Shown: positions 28,452 through 37,342 of the stretch, piece after piece
Position numbering within the stretch: position 1 is the first letter of the stretch
Layout: each line of letters begins with the position of its first letter
Source of the DNA: Formosa algae
GTDB taxonomy: Bacteria > Bacteroidota > Bacteroidia > Flavobacteriales > Flavobacteriaceae
Assembly (NCBI RefSeq): GCF_001439665.1
Contig: NZ_LMAK01000011.1
Location: 124,001-188,000 of the forward strand
DNA: 64,000 bases
Direction: 5' to 3'
Made by a program: the position numbers and the translations under genes
Notes under the pieces: model-generated
Seen by the model: the letters and a program-made list of their open reading frames with translations, nothing else
Databases searched by the model: none
What the model was told of the DNA's origin: nothing

Positions 28452-31346
28452 TTATATTTTTTTGGAAAGTGAAATCACTTTATTCGTATCAATTGTTGGA
28501 GTTATAGATTCTAAATATGATGAACTCAAAGCCTTCTTATTCTCTACAAACGGTCTAATTTGAAACAACCACAATTGGTTATCTTTAAACCCTAACTCTA
28601 CATCATAGGCTTCATTAGTTTCTTTAGGCATGGTTTGTCTTATCTCTTTTGCTAACTGCTTTATATCTTTAATATTTTGTGTGTTTAAAATAGGGGTTTC
28701 AAAAGTCGCTGTATTTTTTAGAGTGCCTCCAGTTATTGGTAAACTGTTATAAAAACGTTCTCTTGAAGGCGCTAATAATTGATAACCACCTGCATCTTTT
28801 AATAAATAAGTTTCTGCAGATTGCCCGTCTACTGCTCCACCCGCTCCTCTACTAAACGCAATGGTTAAATCTTTATCGTCTCCGGAGGTTAATCCTTTAG
28901 TAATTAAAACCCCAGAATAATCTACATCTACACTCGGAATGACTAAAATAGAAGGAAAAACATTTTCAGGATTTAGTAAATATTTTTGTCTCCATTTAAA
29001 ACTACGTTCTGTATATGGAGATGCCCAAACATCTTTAATTCCATTAAAAATTTTCTCTTTATCTACCACATTAAATAAGGTTAAATTTAATCCAGCTCCA
29101 GTAAATTCTTTCAAATCTTCCATATTGGTATCACTTCTTAAAAACACCGGAATTTCACCTAAAGCATGGCCTAAAACAGATTTAAAATCATGTTCCATTT
29201 GCGAAATAAAATCTGCTTTTAGAGGCATTTTTTTAATTGCCGTTCTTAAAATTTCTAACTGACGTAGTTGATAATGTTCAATTTCTTCTTCAGCAATACC
29301 TTGTTCTTCCATTGCTATAGCTTCTTTAAACATAGCACTTAAAAACGACCAATACGATTGGTTTTGTTCTGGCATGTCTTGATCCATATGATTTCTAAAT
29401 ATTCCGAAAGGAATTACCAAACCTTCTACGACTTGCTCAGGAAACATTTTTTTAAGTTGACCTAAATTTGCAGCTTTTGGTCCGCATATCTTACCAGAAT
29501 TACTCGCATCTACGTCCCGCATGTTTAAAACCTTCGTTTCATGTAACACAATATGTTCTACAGGAACCTCTATTTTTCCTTCTTTACGTTCTTTTTTTAC
29601 AAATAAAGCGACTTCTTCTGCAGACATATCTTTTTCTGCTTTTATAATTACATTCCCTTTATTAGACACGGCATAAAAAACGTTTTGTCCGTTAAATTGT
29701 TTTAAATCCTCTAAGTTCTCATCGGATAATGCAGCATTAGGAATTCCTAAATTACGGGCTAATAATTGTACATGAGACACCATATTCCCTTCAGAAACAG
29801 TTGCAATTCCTGCAATTGGTTTTAAATCTGCTGGTGGACGTTGAAAAACATATATTTTATTAGAAGATACTTCGATAGCATCTGGAGACCCACCTACAAC
29901 TACTAATTCACCATATGCATAACCAGGATTTAAACCACGAATGGTACTTTGGTTTGGAATATTTAGCACTTTATTAGTTAACGATGATTCTTTAGCTATA
30001 AAATCGCCCAATTCACCTACAGACTTTCCTAAATGTAAAGCAATAGATCCTCTAATTTTATCATCTATAAAGCCATAAGCTAGTGGTTCAAAATTGGTAT
30101 ACACATCAACTTCATTTTGATAGTTCGCTTTAACCATTCCGGAACTCCACTCCACTAGACGTCTTCCACTTTGTAAGATTGTAGTTAGTTCTCCTAATGT
30201 CGATTCATTATTTAAATTAACCGATTTGGTTAAGCTTAAAGATTCCCATTCGTACTGTTCAATATAACCTGCAGCTGCCGTTGCCATTCCTAAATAACAA
30301 ATTTTATCGACTAATTGTTCTACTGTATCCGGTTGCCATTGCGGTGCATTTTTAAAAATAACTTCTTCCAATTTGATAGAAATATCTAGCATCTGTAATC
30401 GTGCTACAGGTCTTTTTTCTGTTAAAAGATTCGCTCTTAAATTCACTAGTAATTCTGCTGTATCTTGGATTAAATCTGACGCATTTGTTACTTTATTATG
30501 AACTAAAACATAATCTTTAAAAGTTTCACCAAAAGGAGTTGAACTTAATAAAGTGGCTTTTTGTTGTAACGACACTAAATCGACAGGTTTAAAAAAGATA
30601 GTCATAGTTGCAACTAACTCATCTAATATTTTTGTTTGATTACTAGATAATCTGGCTGAATGCTTTGTTTTAAAAGCTATTACTTTTTCAATATCCTTTG
30701 TTTCTGGTTGTGCATGAATTTTAACCCGTAAATCCATGAAAGCAGGATACAAATCAGACAACACTTTAGATTGACTACGCATTAATTGTGCTAAATTATC
30801 GTCGCCATTATGTGGAATATCTTTTAACGATTGTCTAATTAAATAATAATTATTTTCTAATAATTCATCATTAGAAAGTAACCATTTATAAAAATTAATT
30901 CCCCAAGCTTCTTCATCTTCAGATTGAATTGATCCTCTATAAAATTGACTTTTTCTATTAATCCAACCATCATCAACAGCTCTTAAATACTTATCAATTT
31001 GATACTGTTTTAACCTAGAGTTATTATTACCATCGTCCCAAAAAGCGTCGTGTTTAGTGTAGGTTAAAATCTGACCTAAATATACGTGATTAGTTACCCC
31101 TAAGTTTTCAACTTCATCTTTATATCTAGCATGCTGATTTCCTGGGCCAATATTATCTGGACACGGGTCTTTTGGTTGTCTAACACTTCCATCTGAACAA
31201 AACCAACGAATGTCTTTGTAAGGACCTCTAAGATCGTTTTTATAAAAAGTGATTTGTTCTTTAATCTTTTCGGCATCTACTTTTTGAGCCAATAAAGAAT
31301 ATGAACATAAAAAAACACTGAAGCAAAATAGAAGTCTATTTTTCAT
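28452..31346 (-). CDS. Exported PEP/pyruvate-binding (PPS / glucan water dikinase-like) protein
   Basis: 964 residues. A typical signal peptide ends at SLLAQ (residue 21). Residues about 25-470 are a helical region I do not recognise, with several Cys (C50, C62). The phosphohistidine swivel domain follows (about 475-570; MVSHVQLLARNLGIPNA, H525). The ATP-grasp PPDK-N-like domain is C-terminal (about 615-950; CGPKAANLGQL with K624, FLRSDTNMEDL with R737, VWASPYTERSFKWRQ, WLFQIRPF). The His domain preceding the ATP-grasp domain is the order of glucan water dikinases, not of PEP synthase, and the PEP/pyruvate barrel is absent. An ATP-using enzyme with a Sec signal is unusual. Confidence 0.85.
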   Translation of the reverse strand: MKNRLLFCFSVFLCSYSLLAQKVDAEKIKEQITFYKNDLRGPYKDIRWFCSDGSVRQPKDPCPDNIGPGNQHARYKDEVENLGVTNHVYLGQILTYTKHDAFWDDGNNNSRLKQYQIDKYLRAVDDGWINRKSQFYRGSIQSEDEEAWGINFYKWLLSNDELLENNYYLIRQSLKDIPHNGDDNLAQLMRSQSKVLSDLYPAFMDLRVKIHAQPETKDIEKVIAFKTKHSARLSSNQTKILDELVATMTIFFKPVDLVSLQQKATLLSSTPFGETFKDYVLVHNKVTNASDLIQDTAELLVNLRANLLTEKRPVARLQMLDISIKLEEVIFKNAPQWQPDTVEQLVDKICYLGMATAAAGYIEQYEWESLSLTKSVNLNNESTLGELTTILQSGRRLVEWSSGMVKANYQNEVDVYTNFEPLAYGFIDDKIRGSIALHLGKSVGELGDFIAKESSLTNKVLNIPNQSTIRGLNPGYAYGELVVVGGSPDAIEVSSNKIYVFQRPPADLKPIAGIATVSEGNMVSHVQLLARNLGIPNAALSDENLEDLKQFNGQNVFYAVSNKGNVIIKAEKDMSAEEVALFVKKERKEGKIEVPVEHIVLHETKVLNMRDVDASNSGKICGPKAANLGQLKKMFPEQVVEGLVIPFGIFRNHMDQDMPEQNQSYWSFLSAMFKEAIAMEEQGIAEEEIEHYQLRQLEILRTAIKKMPLKADFISQMEHDFKSVLGHALGEIPVFLRSDTNMEDLKEFTGAGLNLTLFNVVDKEKIFNGIKDVWASPYTERSFKWRQKYLLNPENVFPSILVIPSVDVDYSGVLITKGLTSGDDKDLTIAFSRGAGGAVDGQSAETYLLKDAGGYQLLAPSRERFYNSLPITGGTLKNTATFETPILNTQNIKDIKQLAKEIRQTMPKETNEAYDVELGFKDNQLWLFQIRPFVENKKALSSSYLESITPTIDTNKVISLSKKI

Positions 31347-31512
31347 TTTATTTAAAACGTTTTATATAAAATATTATCTTACTAATATAGTAGTAAAAAA
31401 CTAATCTATTAATAAAAACTGAAACCTTATTTTATAACGTCTTAAAAATTAAAACTAACTCGTTTTAATGTGTAAAGTGCTAATAAATAGAAATTTTAAC
31501 ATGTTGAACCCA

Positions 31513-33285
31513 TTATATTTTTGCCTGATAAGTATACAAATCGTAATAACGCCCTTGAGCAGAAATCAGTTCATCATGAGTTCCACGTTCGGCAATTTTA
31601 CCTTCTTCAATCACTAAGATTTGATCGGCTTTACGGATAGTACTTAAACGGTGCGCAATAACGATTGTCGTTCTATCTTTAGTTAATTTGTTTAAACTTT
31701 TCTGAATAAAACCTTCGCTTTCTGTATCTAAATTAGAAGTGGCTTCATCTAAAATAATCACTTTCGGGTCGGCTAATATAGCACGTGCAATAGCGATACG
31801 CTGGCGCTGACCACCAGATAATTTTACGCCACGTTCCCCTATTAAAGTATCTAAACCATCATCAAATCTATCTGTAAATTCACTCACATAAGCAGAATCT
31901 ACTGCTTCTAGTAATTGTGCTTCTGTAGCATCTGGCCTTGGGAATAATATGTTTTGTCTAATGGTACCTTCAAATAAAAATTCGTCTTGTAAAACCACTC
32001 CTAAATGTTTTCTAAAACTATTTAACTTCACTTTAGACAAATCGTAACCATCAACCGTTACACTACCAGATTTTGGATTTAGAAAGGTAGCCGACAATCC
32101 AGCAATGGTGGATTTTCCAGAACCTGAACTTCCAACAAGAGCAATTACGGAGCCCGAAACGGCATTAAAATTAATGTTATGTAGGACATTTTTTCCAGCT
32201 TCGTAAGCGAATGTGACATCGTTAAAAGCTAAGTCGCCTTTCATGTTTTCTATTTCTATAGTACGGTATTCGTCATCCTCTTCCGCTTCCATATTCATCA
32301 GTTCTTCTGTACGATCTAAACCGGCTAAAGCCTCTGTTAACTGACTTCCAATATTACTCATCTGAACGATAGGAGCAATCATAAAACCAAGGAGTAAGGT
32401 GAAAAACATAAAGTCTCCAATGGTTAATTCACCTTGCATAATTTTATAACCACCAATCCCCATAATACCTGTAGAAGCAATTCCCAACAAGAATGTAGAA
32501 GAACTCGTCATAAACGCCGTCGCTGTTAAACTTTTCTTTACATTTTGAAATAGTTTATCGACACCAACTTCAAAGGTTTTATTCTCTTGGTCTTCGGCAT
32601 TAAAGGCTTTTATTACACGAACACCAGCAAGAGTTTCTGTTAATCTACCCGTAACTTCGGCATTTATAACACCACGTTTTCTAAAAATCGGTCTAATATA
32701 TTTAAAAGCTTTTAAAGCAAGAACTCCAAAAATAGCGACTGGCACTAACACAAAAAGGGTCATAGACGGACTAATACGAATCAATAACACCAATGAAATA
32801 ATGGCCGTAAATGTACCTCCAACCAATTGGACCAGACCGGTACCTATTAAATTTCTAACACCTTCAACATCCGTCATAATTCGAGAAACTAAAACACCAG
32901 ATTTGGTATTATCGAAAAAACTAATGGGTAAAGACAACACTTTTTTCTGGACTTTAGCTCGTAATTCAGAAATTAAATACTGTGCTTGAACACTTAATAT
33001 TTTGGTAAGTAAAAACGATGTCACGGCTTGAACCAAAATAGCACTTCCCACTATAATTAATAAACTATATAATTGATCGTAATCTTTATTCGGAATCACA
33101 TCATCAAGTAACACCTTACTTTGCCATGGCAACACTAAACTTGCCAATCGGCTAAACACAATAAGTAATAACCCAATAAACACAAGTTTTCGTCTTGGCC
33201 AAATAATAGTTTTAAATGCTTGTGCCATACTCACTTTGGAAGCCTTCTTTTTAGGTCCAGGTGCTGCATGTTTATAGTGTCTCAT
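31513..33285 (-). CDS. ABC exporter, fused permease-ATPase
   Basis: 590 residues, half-size type IV exporter (MsbA/LmrA class). Six-helix membrane domain about 40-330; ATPase domain with Walker A GSSGSGKST, Q-loop VLQDEF, signature LSGGQRQRIAIARA, Walker B VIILDEATSNLD and H-loop VIAHRLS. I start at ATG 33285 (MRHYKHAAPGPKKK), since the in-frame upstream codons to 33345 are AT-rich leader and unlike the family. Substrate unknown (lipid or drug). A decayed copy of its last 70 or so codons lies at 22985-23215. Confidence 0.92.
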   Translation of the reverse strand: MRHYKHAAPGPKKKASKVSMAQAFKTIIWPRRKLVFIGLLLIVFSRLASLVLPWQSKVLLDDVIPNKDYDQLYSLLIIVGSAILVQAVTSFLLTKILSVQAQYLISELRAKVQKKVLSLPISFFDNTKSGVLVSRIMTDVEGVRNLIGTGLVQLVGGTFTAIISLVLLIRISPSMTLFVLVPVAIFGVLALKAFKYIRPIFRKRGVINAEVTGRLTETLAGVRVIKAFNAEDQENKTFEVGVDKLFQNVKKSLTATAFMTSSSTFLLGIASTGIMGIGGYKIMQGELTIGDFMFFTLLLGFMIAPIVQMSNIGSQLTEALAGLDRTEELMNMEAEEDDEYRTIEIENMKGDLAFNDVTFAYEAGKNVLHNINFNAVSGSVIALVGSSGSGKSTIAGLSATFLNPKSGSVTVDGYDLSKVKLNSFRKHLGVVLQDEFLFEGTIRQNILFPRPDATEAQLLEAVDSAYVSEFTDRFDDGLDTLIGERGVKLSGGQRQRIAIARAILADPKVIILDEATSNLDTESEGFIQKSLNKLTKDRTTIVIAHRLSTIRKADQILVIEEGKIAERGTHDELISAQGRYYDLYTYQAKI

Positions 33286-33427
33286 ATTTTCGAATTTATG
33301 TGTAAAGATAATTCTACCAAGGGAACTATTTAGATTTACAACCACAAATATTGTTAATAGAACTTTAAATAGCCCAATGTTCTATCTAGTAATTCTTAAC
33401 TTTATCAGACTTTATAACTTATACATT

Positions 33428-34423
33428 ATGGAATTTAGAACACTAGGACAATCAGATTTAAAACTATCAGCCATAACATTTGGAGCTTGGGCCGCAGGTG
33501 GATGGATGTGGGGTGGCACCGAACAAAACGATGCTGTTAAAGCCATACAATCTGCCTTCGATTACGGCGTAACTTCTATAGACACTGCTCCTATTTACGG
33601 TATGGGTCATAGTGAAAAAATTGTGGGAACTGCCATTAAAGATTTAGCCCGAGATCAAGTACAACTGGTAACCAAATTCGGCTTACGTTGGGACGCTACT
33701 GAAGGTGATTTTTATACAAATACAAAAGATAATGATAGAAATCCTATAGCGATTTACAAAAATGCAAGCAAAGCGAGTATCATAAAGGAATGTGAAGACA
33801 GTTTAAAACGTTTAGGTACAGATTATATTGATTTATACCAAATACATTGGCCAGATAAAACCACACCTATTCAAGAAACTATGGAAGCCGTAGCACAATT
33901 AATTAAAGACGGTAAAGTACGCTATGCTGGTGTTTGTAATTATAGCGTAGAGCAACTTGAAGAAGCGAATACATATGTAGATATTATTTCTAATCAGGTG
34001 CCATACAGTATGGTGAATCGTGGAATTGAAACGGATCTTGTTCCATATGTGATTAAGCAAAACATGTCTATTTTAGCGTATAGCCCACTGCAGCGTGGCT
34101 TACTAACTGGAAAAATGCAAGCGGGTCATGTGTTTTCTGAAGGTGATCACAGACAAGGTTTAGCCTTTTTTAAAGATGAAAATATTACACAAACTGTAAC
34201 TTTTTTGGATAAACTAAAACCCTTGGCAGAATCTAAACATGCCACAATAGCGCAATTGGTATTACGATGGACTATTGAACAACCAGGAATTACTATTGCT
34301 TTAGCTGGAGCTAGAAATGAAAAGCAATCTATTCAAAATGCAAAAGCGATAGATGTAAAATTAACTGCTGAAGAATTACAGTTTATTAGTAAAGCATTAG
34401 AACAAGTAAAGTTGGATTTATAA
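33428..34423 (+). CDS. Aldo/keto reductase
   Basis: 331 residues, NADP-dependent aldo/keto reductase of the YgdS/PdxI-like (AKR11-type) group. Catalytic tetrad: D and Y in IDTAPIYGMGHSE, K in LVTKFGLRW, H in YQIHWPDKTTP. C-terminal cofactor motif IALAGARNEKQ. I chose ATG 33428 (MEFRTLGQSDLKL), the standard family opening, over ATG 33377. Divergent from the ABC exporter. Substrate unknown. Confidence 0.9.
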   Translation: MEFRTLGQSDLKLSAITFGAWAAGGWMWGGTEQNDAVKAIQSAFDYGVTSIDTAPIYGMGHSEKIVGTAIKDLARDQVQLVTKFGLRWDATEGDFYTNTKDNDRNPIAIYKNASKASIIKECEDSLKRLGTDYIDLYQIHWPDKTTPIQETMEAVAQLIKDGKVRYAGVCNYSVEQLEEANTYVDIISNQVPYSMVNRGIETDLVPYVIKQNMSILAYSPLQRGLLTGKMQAGHVFSEGDHRQGLAFFKDENITQTVTFLDKLKPLAESKHATIAQLVLRWTIEQPGITIALAGARNEKQSIQNAKAIDVKLTAEELQFISKALEQVKLDL

Positions 34424-34506
34424 AATGTGTCTTAACTTAAAAGTTTAAAATGATTAATTAAAGATTTAGGATTTCGAATCTGAAAATTTAAACCTTATTT
34501 TTTTGC

Positions 34507-34545
34507 ATAATTACACCTTATTCAATGTGAATAAGGTGTAATTAT
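34507..34545. repeat. 18-bp perfect inverted repeat, loop ATG
   Basis: ATAATTACACCTTATTCA (34507-34524) and its exact complement (34528-34545). No T-run follows on either strand, so it is not a standard terminator, though it may end the aldo/keto reductase transcript. The spacer to the next gene also holds a direct repeat TATAACGT (34557-34564, 34569-34576). Confidence 0.75.
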
Positions 34546-34606
34546 TATAGATTCATTATAACGTAATATATAACGTTAAAATCACAACATATAAATGAGG
34601 AAATAG

Positions 34607-34614
34607 TATTTTTG
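34607..34614 (+). promoter_or_regulatory. -7 box (TATTTTTG) abutting the MFS gene start
   Basis: TAnnTTTG ending four bases before ATG 34619. Transcription would begin at or within the start codon, implying a leaderless mRNA. This also disfavours the GTG at 34616. Confidence 0.5.
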
Positions 34615-34618
34615 TGTG

Positions 34619-35842
34619 ATGCAAAAAGACAAAAAGAAAAACCATTTTGAGTTTATAGCGTTAATGGCATCACTTATGTCTATAGTGGCTTTATCTATAG
34701 ATGCATTACTTCCTGCAATTCCAGATATAGGAAAAACAATAGGCAATCAGGACAGCACAGACTTACAACAATTAATTACCATGATCTTTTTAGGTTTTGG
34801 TATTGGCCAATTAATATTAGGTCCGCTTTCAGATAGTTTTGGACGCAAACCCATTATGTATATTGGTTTCAGCATTTTTATTATGGCCAGTTTTGTCTGT
34901 ATATTCTCGACGTCTTTAGAATGGATGCTTGTTGGTAGAATTTTACAAGGTATCGGACTTTCGGCACCAAGAACCATTTGCATTTCTATTATTAGAGATT
35001 CCCATAGAGGAAATTATATGGCTAGAATGATGTCTTTTGTTACAGCTTTCTTTATCCTCGTACCCGTTATTGCTCCTGCTTTAGGTCAGTTTATTTTAAA
35101 CCATTTTAATTGGGAATATATTTTCTTTACTCAACTGTTTTTTGCTGTTGTAGTTACCATATGGTTTTGGAAACGACAGCCAGAAACTTTACATCCCGAA
35201 TATAAAATACCGTTTAACAAACATGTGTTTATAAATGGCTTTAGTGAATTAATTCGTTATAAAGAAGCTTTAGTTTTTACAGTACTTTCAGGATTTATAA
35301 CCGGATCTTTTATGGTGTATTTAAGCTCTGCGCAGCATGTGTTTATAGACCAATATAAAATAGGTGACAATTTCCCTTATGTATTTGCTGGATTAGCGAT
35401 TTCTATTGGAGTATCTACATTATTAAACGGAACTCTAGTGGTGCGTTTTGGTATGCGTCGATTAGCGTTAACCTCCTTAGCTGCCTTTAGTGTAATCTCA
35501 TCAACGTATGTGGCCTTATTTTGGAACACATCTAATCCTAGTATTTTTATTTTAGTACTCTTTTTGGGTGCACAATTTTTTACCTTAGGATTTCTGTTTG
35601 GTAATTTAAGAGCGATTGCTATGGAACCTATCGGACATATCGCCGGTATTGGTGCTGCTTTAACTGGATTTATATCGACTATAGTTGCCATACCTATCGC
35701 CACATTTATTGGTGGATTTATGACAGATAGCGCTTTACCTCTATTTATGGGTTTTGCTACTTGCGGTACTTTAGCGCTGTTAATTTTTCTGTTTATGAAA
35801 CGCCACAGATTATACCGAAAATTTAATTTAAAATGGAGTTAG
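34619..35842 (+). CDS. Bcr/CflA-type multidrug efflux MFS transporter
   Basis: 407 residues, 12 predicted helices. Drug:H+ antiporter (DHA1) motifs: LSIDALLPAIPDIG in TM1, GQLILGPLSDSFGRKP (motif A) and GLSAPRTICISIIRD (motif B-like region). This matches the Bcr/CflA bicyclomycin-resistance family; the native substrate is not known. Start at ATG 34619, since an in-frame GTG just before overlaps the promoter spacing. The stop codon lies inside a candidate structured RNA. Confidence 0.9.
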   Translation: MQKDKKKNHFEFIALMASLMSIVALSIDALLPAIPDIGKTIGNQDSTDLQQLITMIFLGFGIGQLILGPLSDSFGRKPIMYIGFSIFIMASFVCIFSTSLEWMLVGRILQGIGLSAPRTICISIIRDSHRGNYMARMMSFVTAFFILVPVIAPALGQFILNHFNWEYIFFTQLFFAVVVTIWFWKRQPETLHPEYKIPFNKHVFINGFSELIRYKEALVFTVLSGFITGSFMVYLSSAQHVFIDQYKIGDNFPYVFAGLAISIGVSTLLNGTLVVRFGMRRLALTSLAAFSVISSTYVALFWNTSNPSIFILVLFLGAQFFTLGFLFGNLRAIAMEPIGHIAGIGAALTGFISTIVAIPIATFIGGFMTDSALPLFMGFATCGTLALLIFLFMKRHRLYRKFNLKWS

Positions 35843-35927
35843 GGATTGCAGCGGCATCCTTTTTATGTTTTTCTCATAAAAAGATATAGCGTAAAGCCCG
35901 GCTTTTTTCTAAAAAAAAAGAACTCCC
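35835..35927 (+). ncRNA. Candidate structured RNA (possibly Flavo-1-like)
   Basis: The 3' end of the MFS gene continues into a segment with nested pairing: outer GGAGTT (35835-35840) / AACTCC (35921-35926), middle GGG (35842-35844) / CCC (35897-35899), and inner 9-bp stem CTTTTTATG (35859-35867) / CATAAAAAG (35875-35883). The two sides of the internal loop (ATTGCAGCGGCATC and ATATAGCGTAAAG) are unusually GC-containing for this genome. I recall similar sequence in other flavobacterial spacers, and the family may be Rfam Flavo-1, but this is unverified. Confidence 0.4.
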
Positions 35928-35929
35928 TA

Positions 35930-36562
35930 CTACAAGTTAAGATGAGATATAATATTCACTACAGATGAAATAATATACTCAATCCCTATAGCAATTACAA
36001 TAAACCCAATAATACGTGACAGGGCATTAATACCAGAGGCACCTAAAAATTTCACTATTAAATACGAACTTTTAAGAATAAGATAAATACAAATGGTTGT
36101 AAAAAGTAAAGCTCCTATAATAATTCCTTTGTCTTGAAGCTCTTGAAATTCCTGGTTGTACGTTATTAATAAAGAAATTGTTCCAGGACCGGCCAGCATA
36201 GGAATCGCTAAAGGCGTTAGGCTAATTTCGTTTCTGGAACGAATATCTTCTTCTACGCGTTTTCGTTTCATACCCTTATGTTCTGCAAATTTACCAGTTA
36301 ATAAAGCAAATCCAGAAGACGCAATTATTAGTCCGCCAGCTATTTTTAAAGCATCAATACTAATACCGAAAAACGATAAAATATATTTTCCTGCAAAGAA
36401 AGACAGCAGCAAAATAATACAAGCATTTAGCGACGTCCAAAACGCAATAACTGCACGTTCTTTTTTTGTGTTTTCTAACGATAAACCTACAAAAACAGGT
36501 ACCGTTCCTAAAGGATTCATAATTGAAAATAAAGCACCAAAAGTGGCTAAAAATAACTCCAT
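35930..36562 (-). CDS. MarC family integral membrane protein
   Basis: 210 residues, six predicted helices. Family motifs: FSIMNPLGTVPVFVGL near the N-terminus, IASSGFALLTGKFAEH, SLTPLAIPMLAGPGTIS and ARIIGFIVIAIGIEYI-type end (LSRIIGFIVIAIGIE). MarC/UPF0056 function is unknown; the old link to antibiotic resistance was withdrawn. Start at ATG 36562 (MELFLATFGALF) rather than 36583, because the extra seven residues are polar and absent from the family. Convergent with the MFS gene. Confidence 0.9.
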   Translation of the reverse strand: MELFLATFGALFSIMNPLGTVPVFVGLSLENTKKERAVIAFWTSLNACIILLLSFFAGKYILSFFGISIDALKIAGGLIIASSGFALLTGKFAEHKGMKRKRVEEDIRSRNEISLTPLAIPMLAGPGTISLLITYNQEFQELQDKGIIIGALLFTTICIYLILKSSYLIVKFLGASGINALSRIIGFIVIAIGIEYIISSVVNIISHLNL

Positions 36563-36665
36563 TGTTTTTTTCTGCAAATACACTATATTTTAATCTACCC
36601 GATGTTAGTATTGGTTTAAGTAATTGTGAATTGAAAATGAAATTAGTTACTGTAATTGCTATTAA

Positions 36666-36695
36666 TTGTTAATAGTATAAAATCTATTATCTTTA
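36666..36695 (+). promoter_or_regulatory. Promoter: TTG (-33) and TATCTTTA (-7)
   Basis: TTG at 36666-36668 and TATCTTTA (one base off TAnnTTTG) at 36688-36695, separated by 19 bases, the best-spaced promoter in the window. The start ATG at 36701 follows within six bases. Confidence 0.55.
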
Positions 36696-36700
36696 TAACT

Positions 36701-37342
36701 ATGAAGATAAACCACTTACATATAACAGGTGTAATCACTGTTATATTACTGATTATGCAATCTTGTGCCTCTGTACCTTATGTTAGTAAACACAACTTGC
36801 AAGGGCCTATAAAAAGTATGGAGGTTCGTTCTTTTGTATTTCAGAACGATAAAGACTCGTTGCTACTACAAAAACAAGATTTAGTATTTACCAAAGCCGG
36901 TAGAGTACAACACTCTGTAACAACAAGTGCCAATAACGATACGTTACAAACCACAGAAAAGAAACTGTTTTTTGAGAAGCAAATATTTCCGGATTTACCT
37001 AATTATTATTGTAAAACACGATGGAAAACAAATCAGAGGGAACGTATAAGTTGCTATTCGCAGAAGAAACACAAACAAAATGAAAAGATAATGTATTACG
37101 GCAATGATGGACGTATTTTAAAGCGAAAAGATCAGTTTACCACCTTTAATACTTACGATTATTTTTATGATGAAGCTGTGCTTAAAAGTATTGCGATTAA
37201 AACCAAATCTGGCACAACCATAGATACTATACAGTTTAAATGTTTAAATCGAGATACAAACAAAAACTGTGTAACGTTAGAACAACATTACACAGTTTCT
37301 GATAGTTTAATACGGTTATATCGGACTATAACGTATAATTAA
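36701..37342 (+). CDS. Hypothetical lipoprotein
   Basis: 213 residues; family not recognised. Leader MKINHLHITGVITVILLIMQSC ends in a lipobox-like MQSC. The body is rich in basic and Tyr/Thr residues with repeated K-G-R/K-S-G-T type turns (TFNTYDYFYDEAVLKS, KTKSGTTIDTIQFKC), suggesting beta structure reminiscent of RHS/MORN-like antiparallel sheets. I chose ATG 36701 because the promoter lies between it and the ATG at 36656. Its end overlaps the convergent desaturase by 4 bases. Confidence 0.65.
   Translation: MKINHLHITGVITVILLIMQSCASVPYVSKHNLQGPIKSMEVRSFVFQNDKDSLLLQKQDLVFTKAGRVQHSVTTSANNDTLQTTEKKLFFEKQIFPDLPNYYCKTRWKTNQRERISCYSQKKHKQNEKIMYYGNDGRILKRKDQFTTFNTYDYFYDEAVLKSIAIKTKSGTTIDTIQFKCLNRDTNKNCVTLEQHYTVSDSLIRLYRTITYN

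Noticed and set aside
22985-33285. Calling the repeat-flanked segment an integrative element
   Set aside because: No integrase, transposase, tRNA target or short exact att repeat was seen; only the duplicated gene end is supported.
36156-36593. 145-codon plus-strand frame over marC
   Set aside because: Antisense shadow of the MarC gene; low-complexity hydrophobic/basic mix without family match or promoter.
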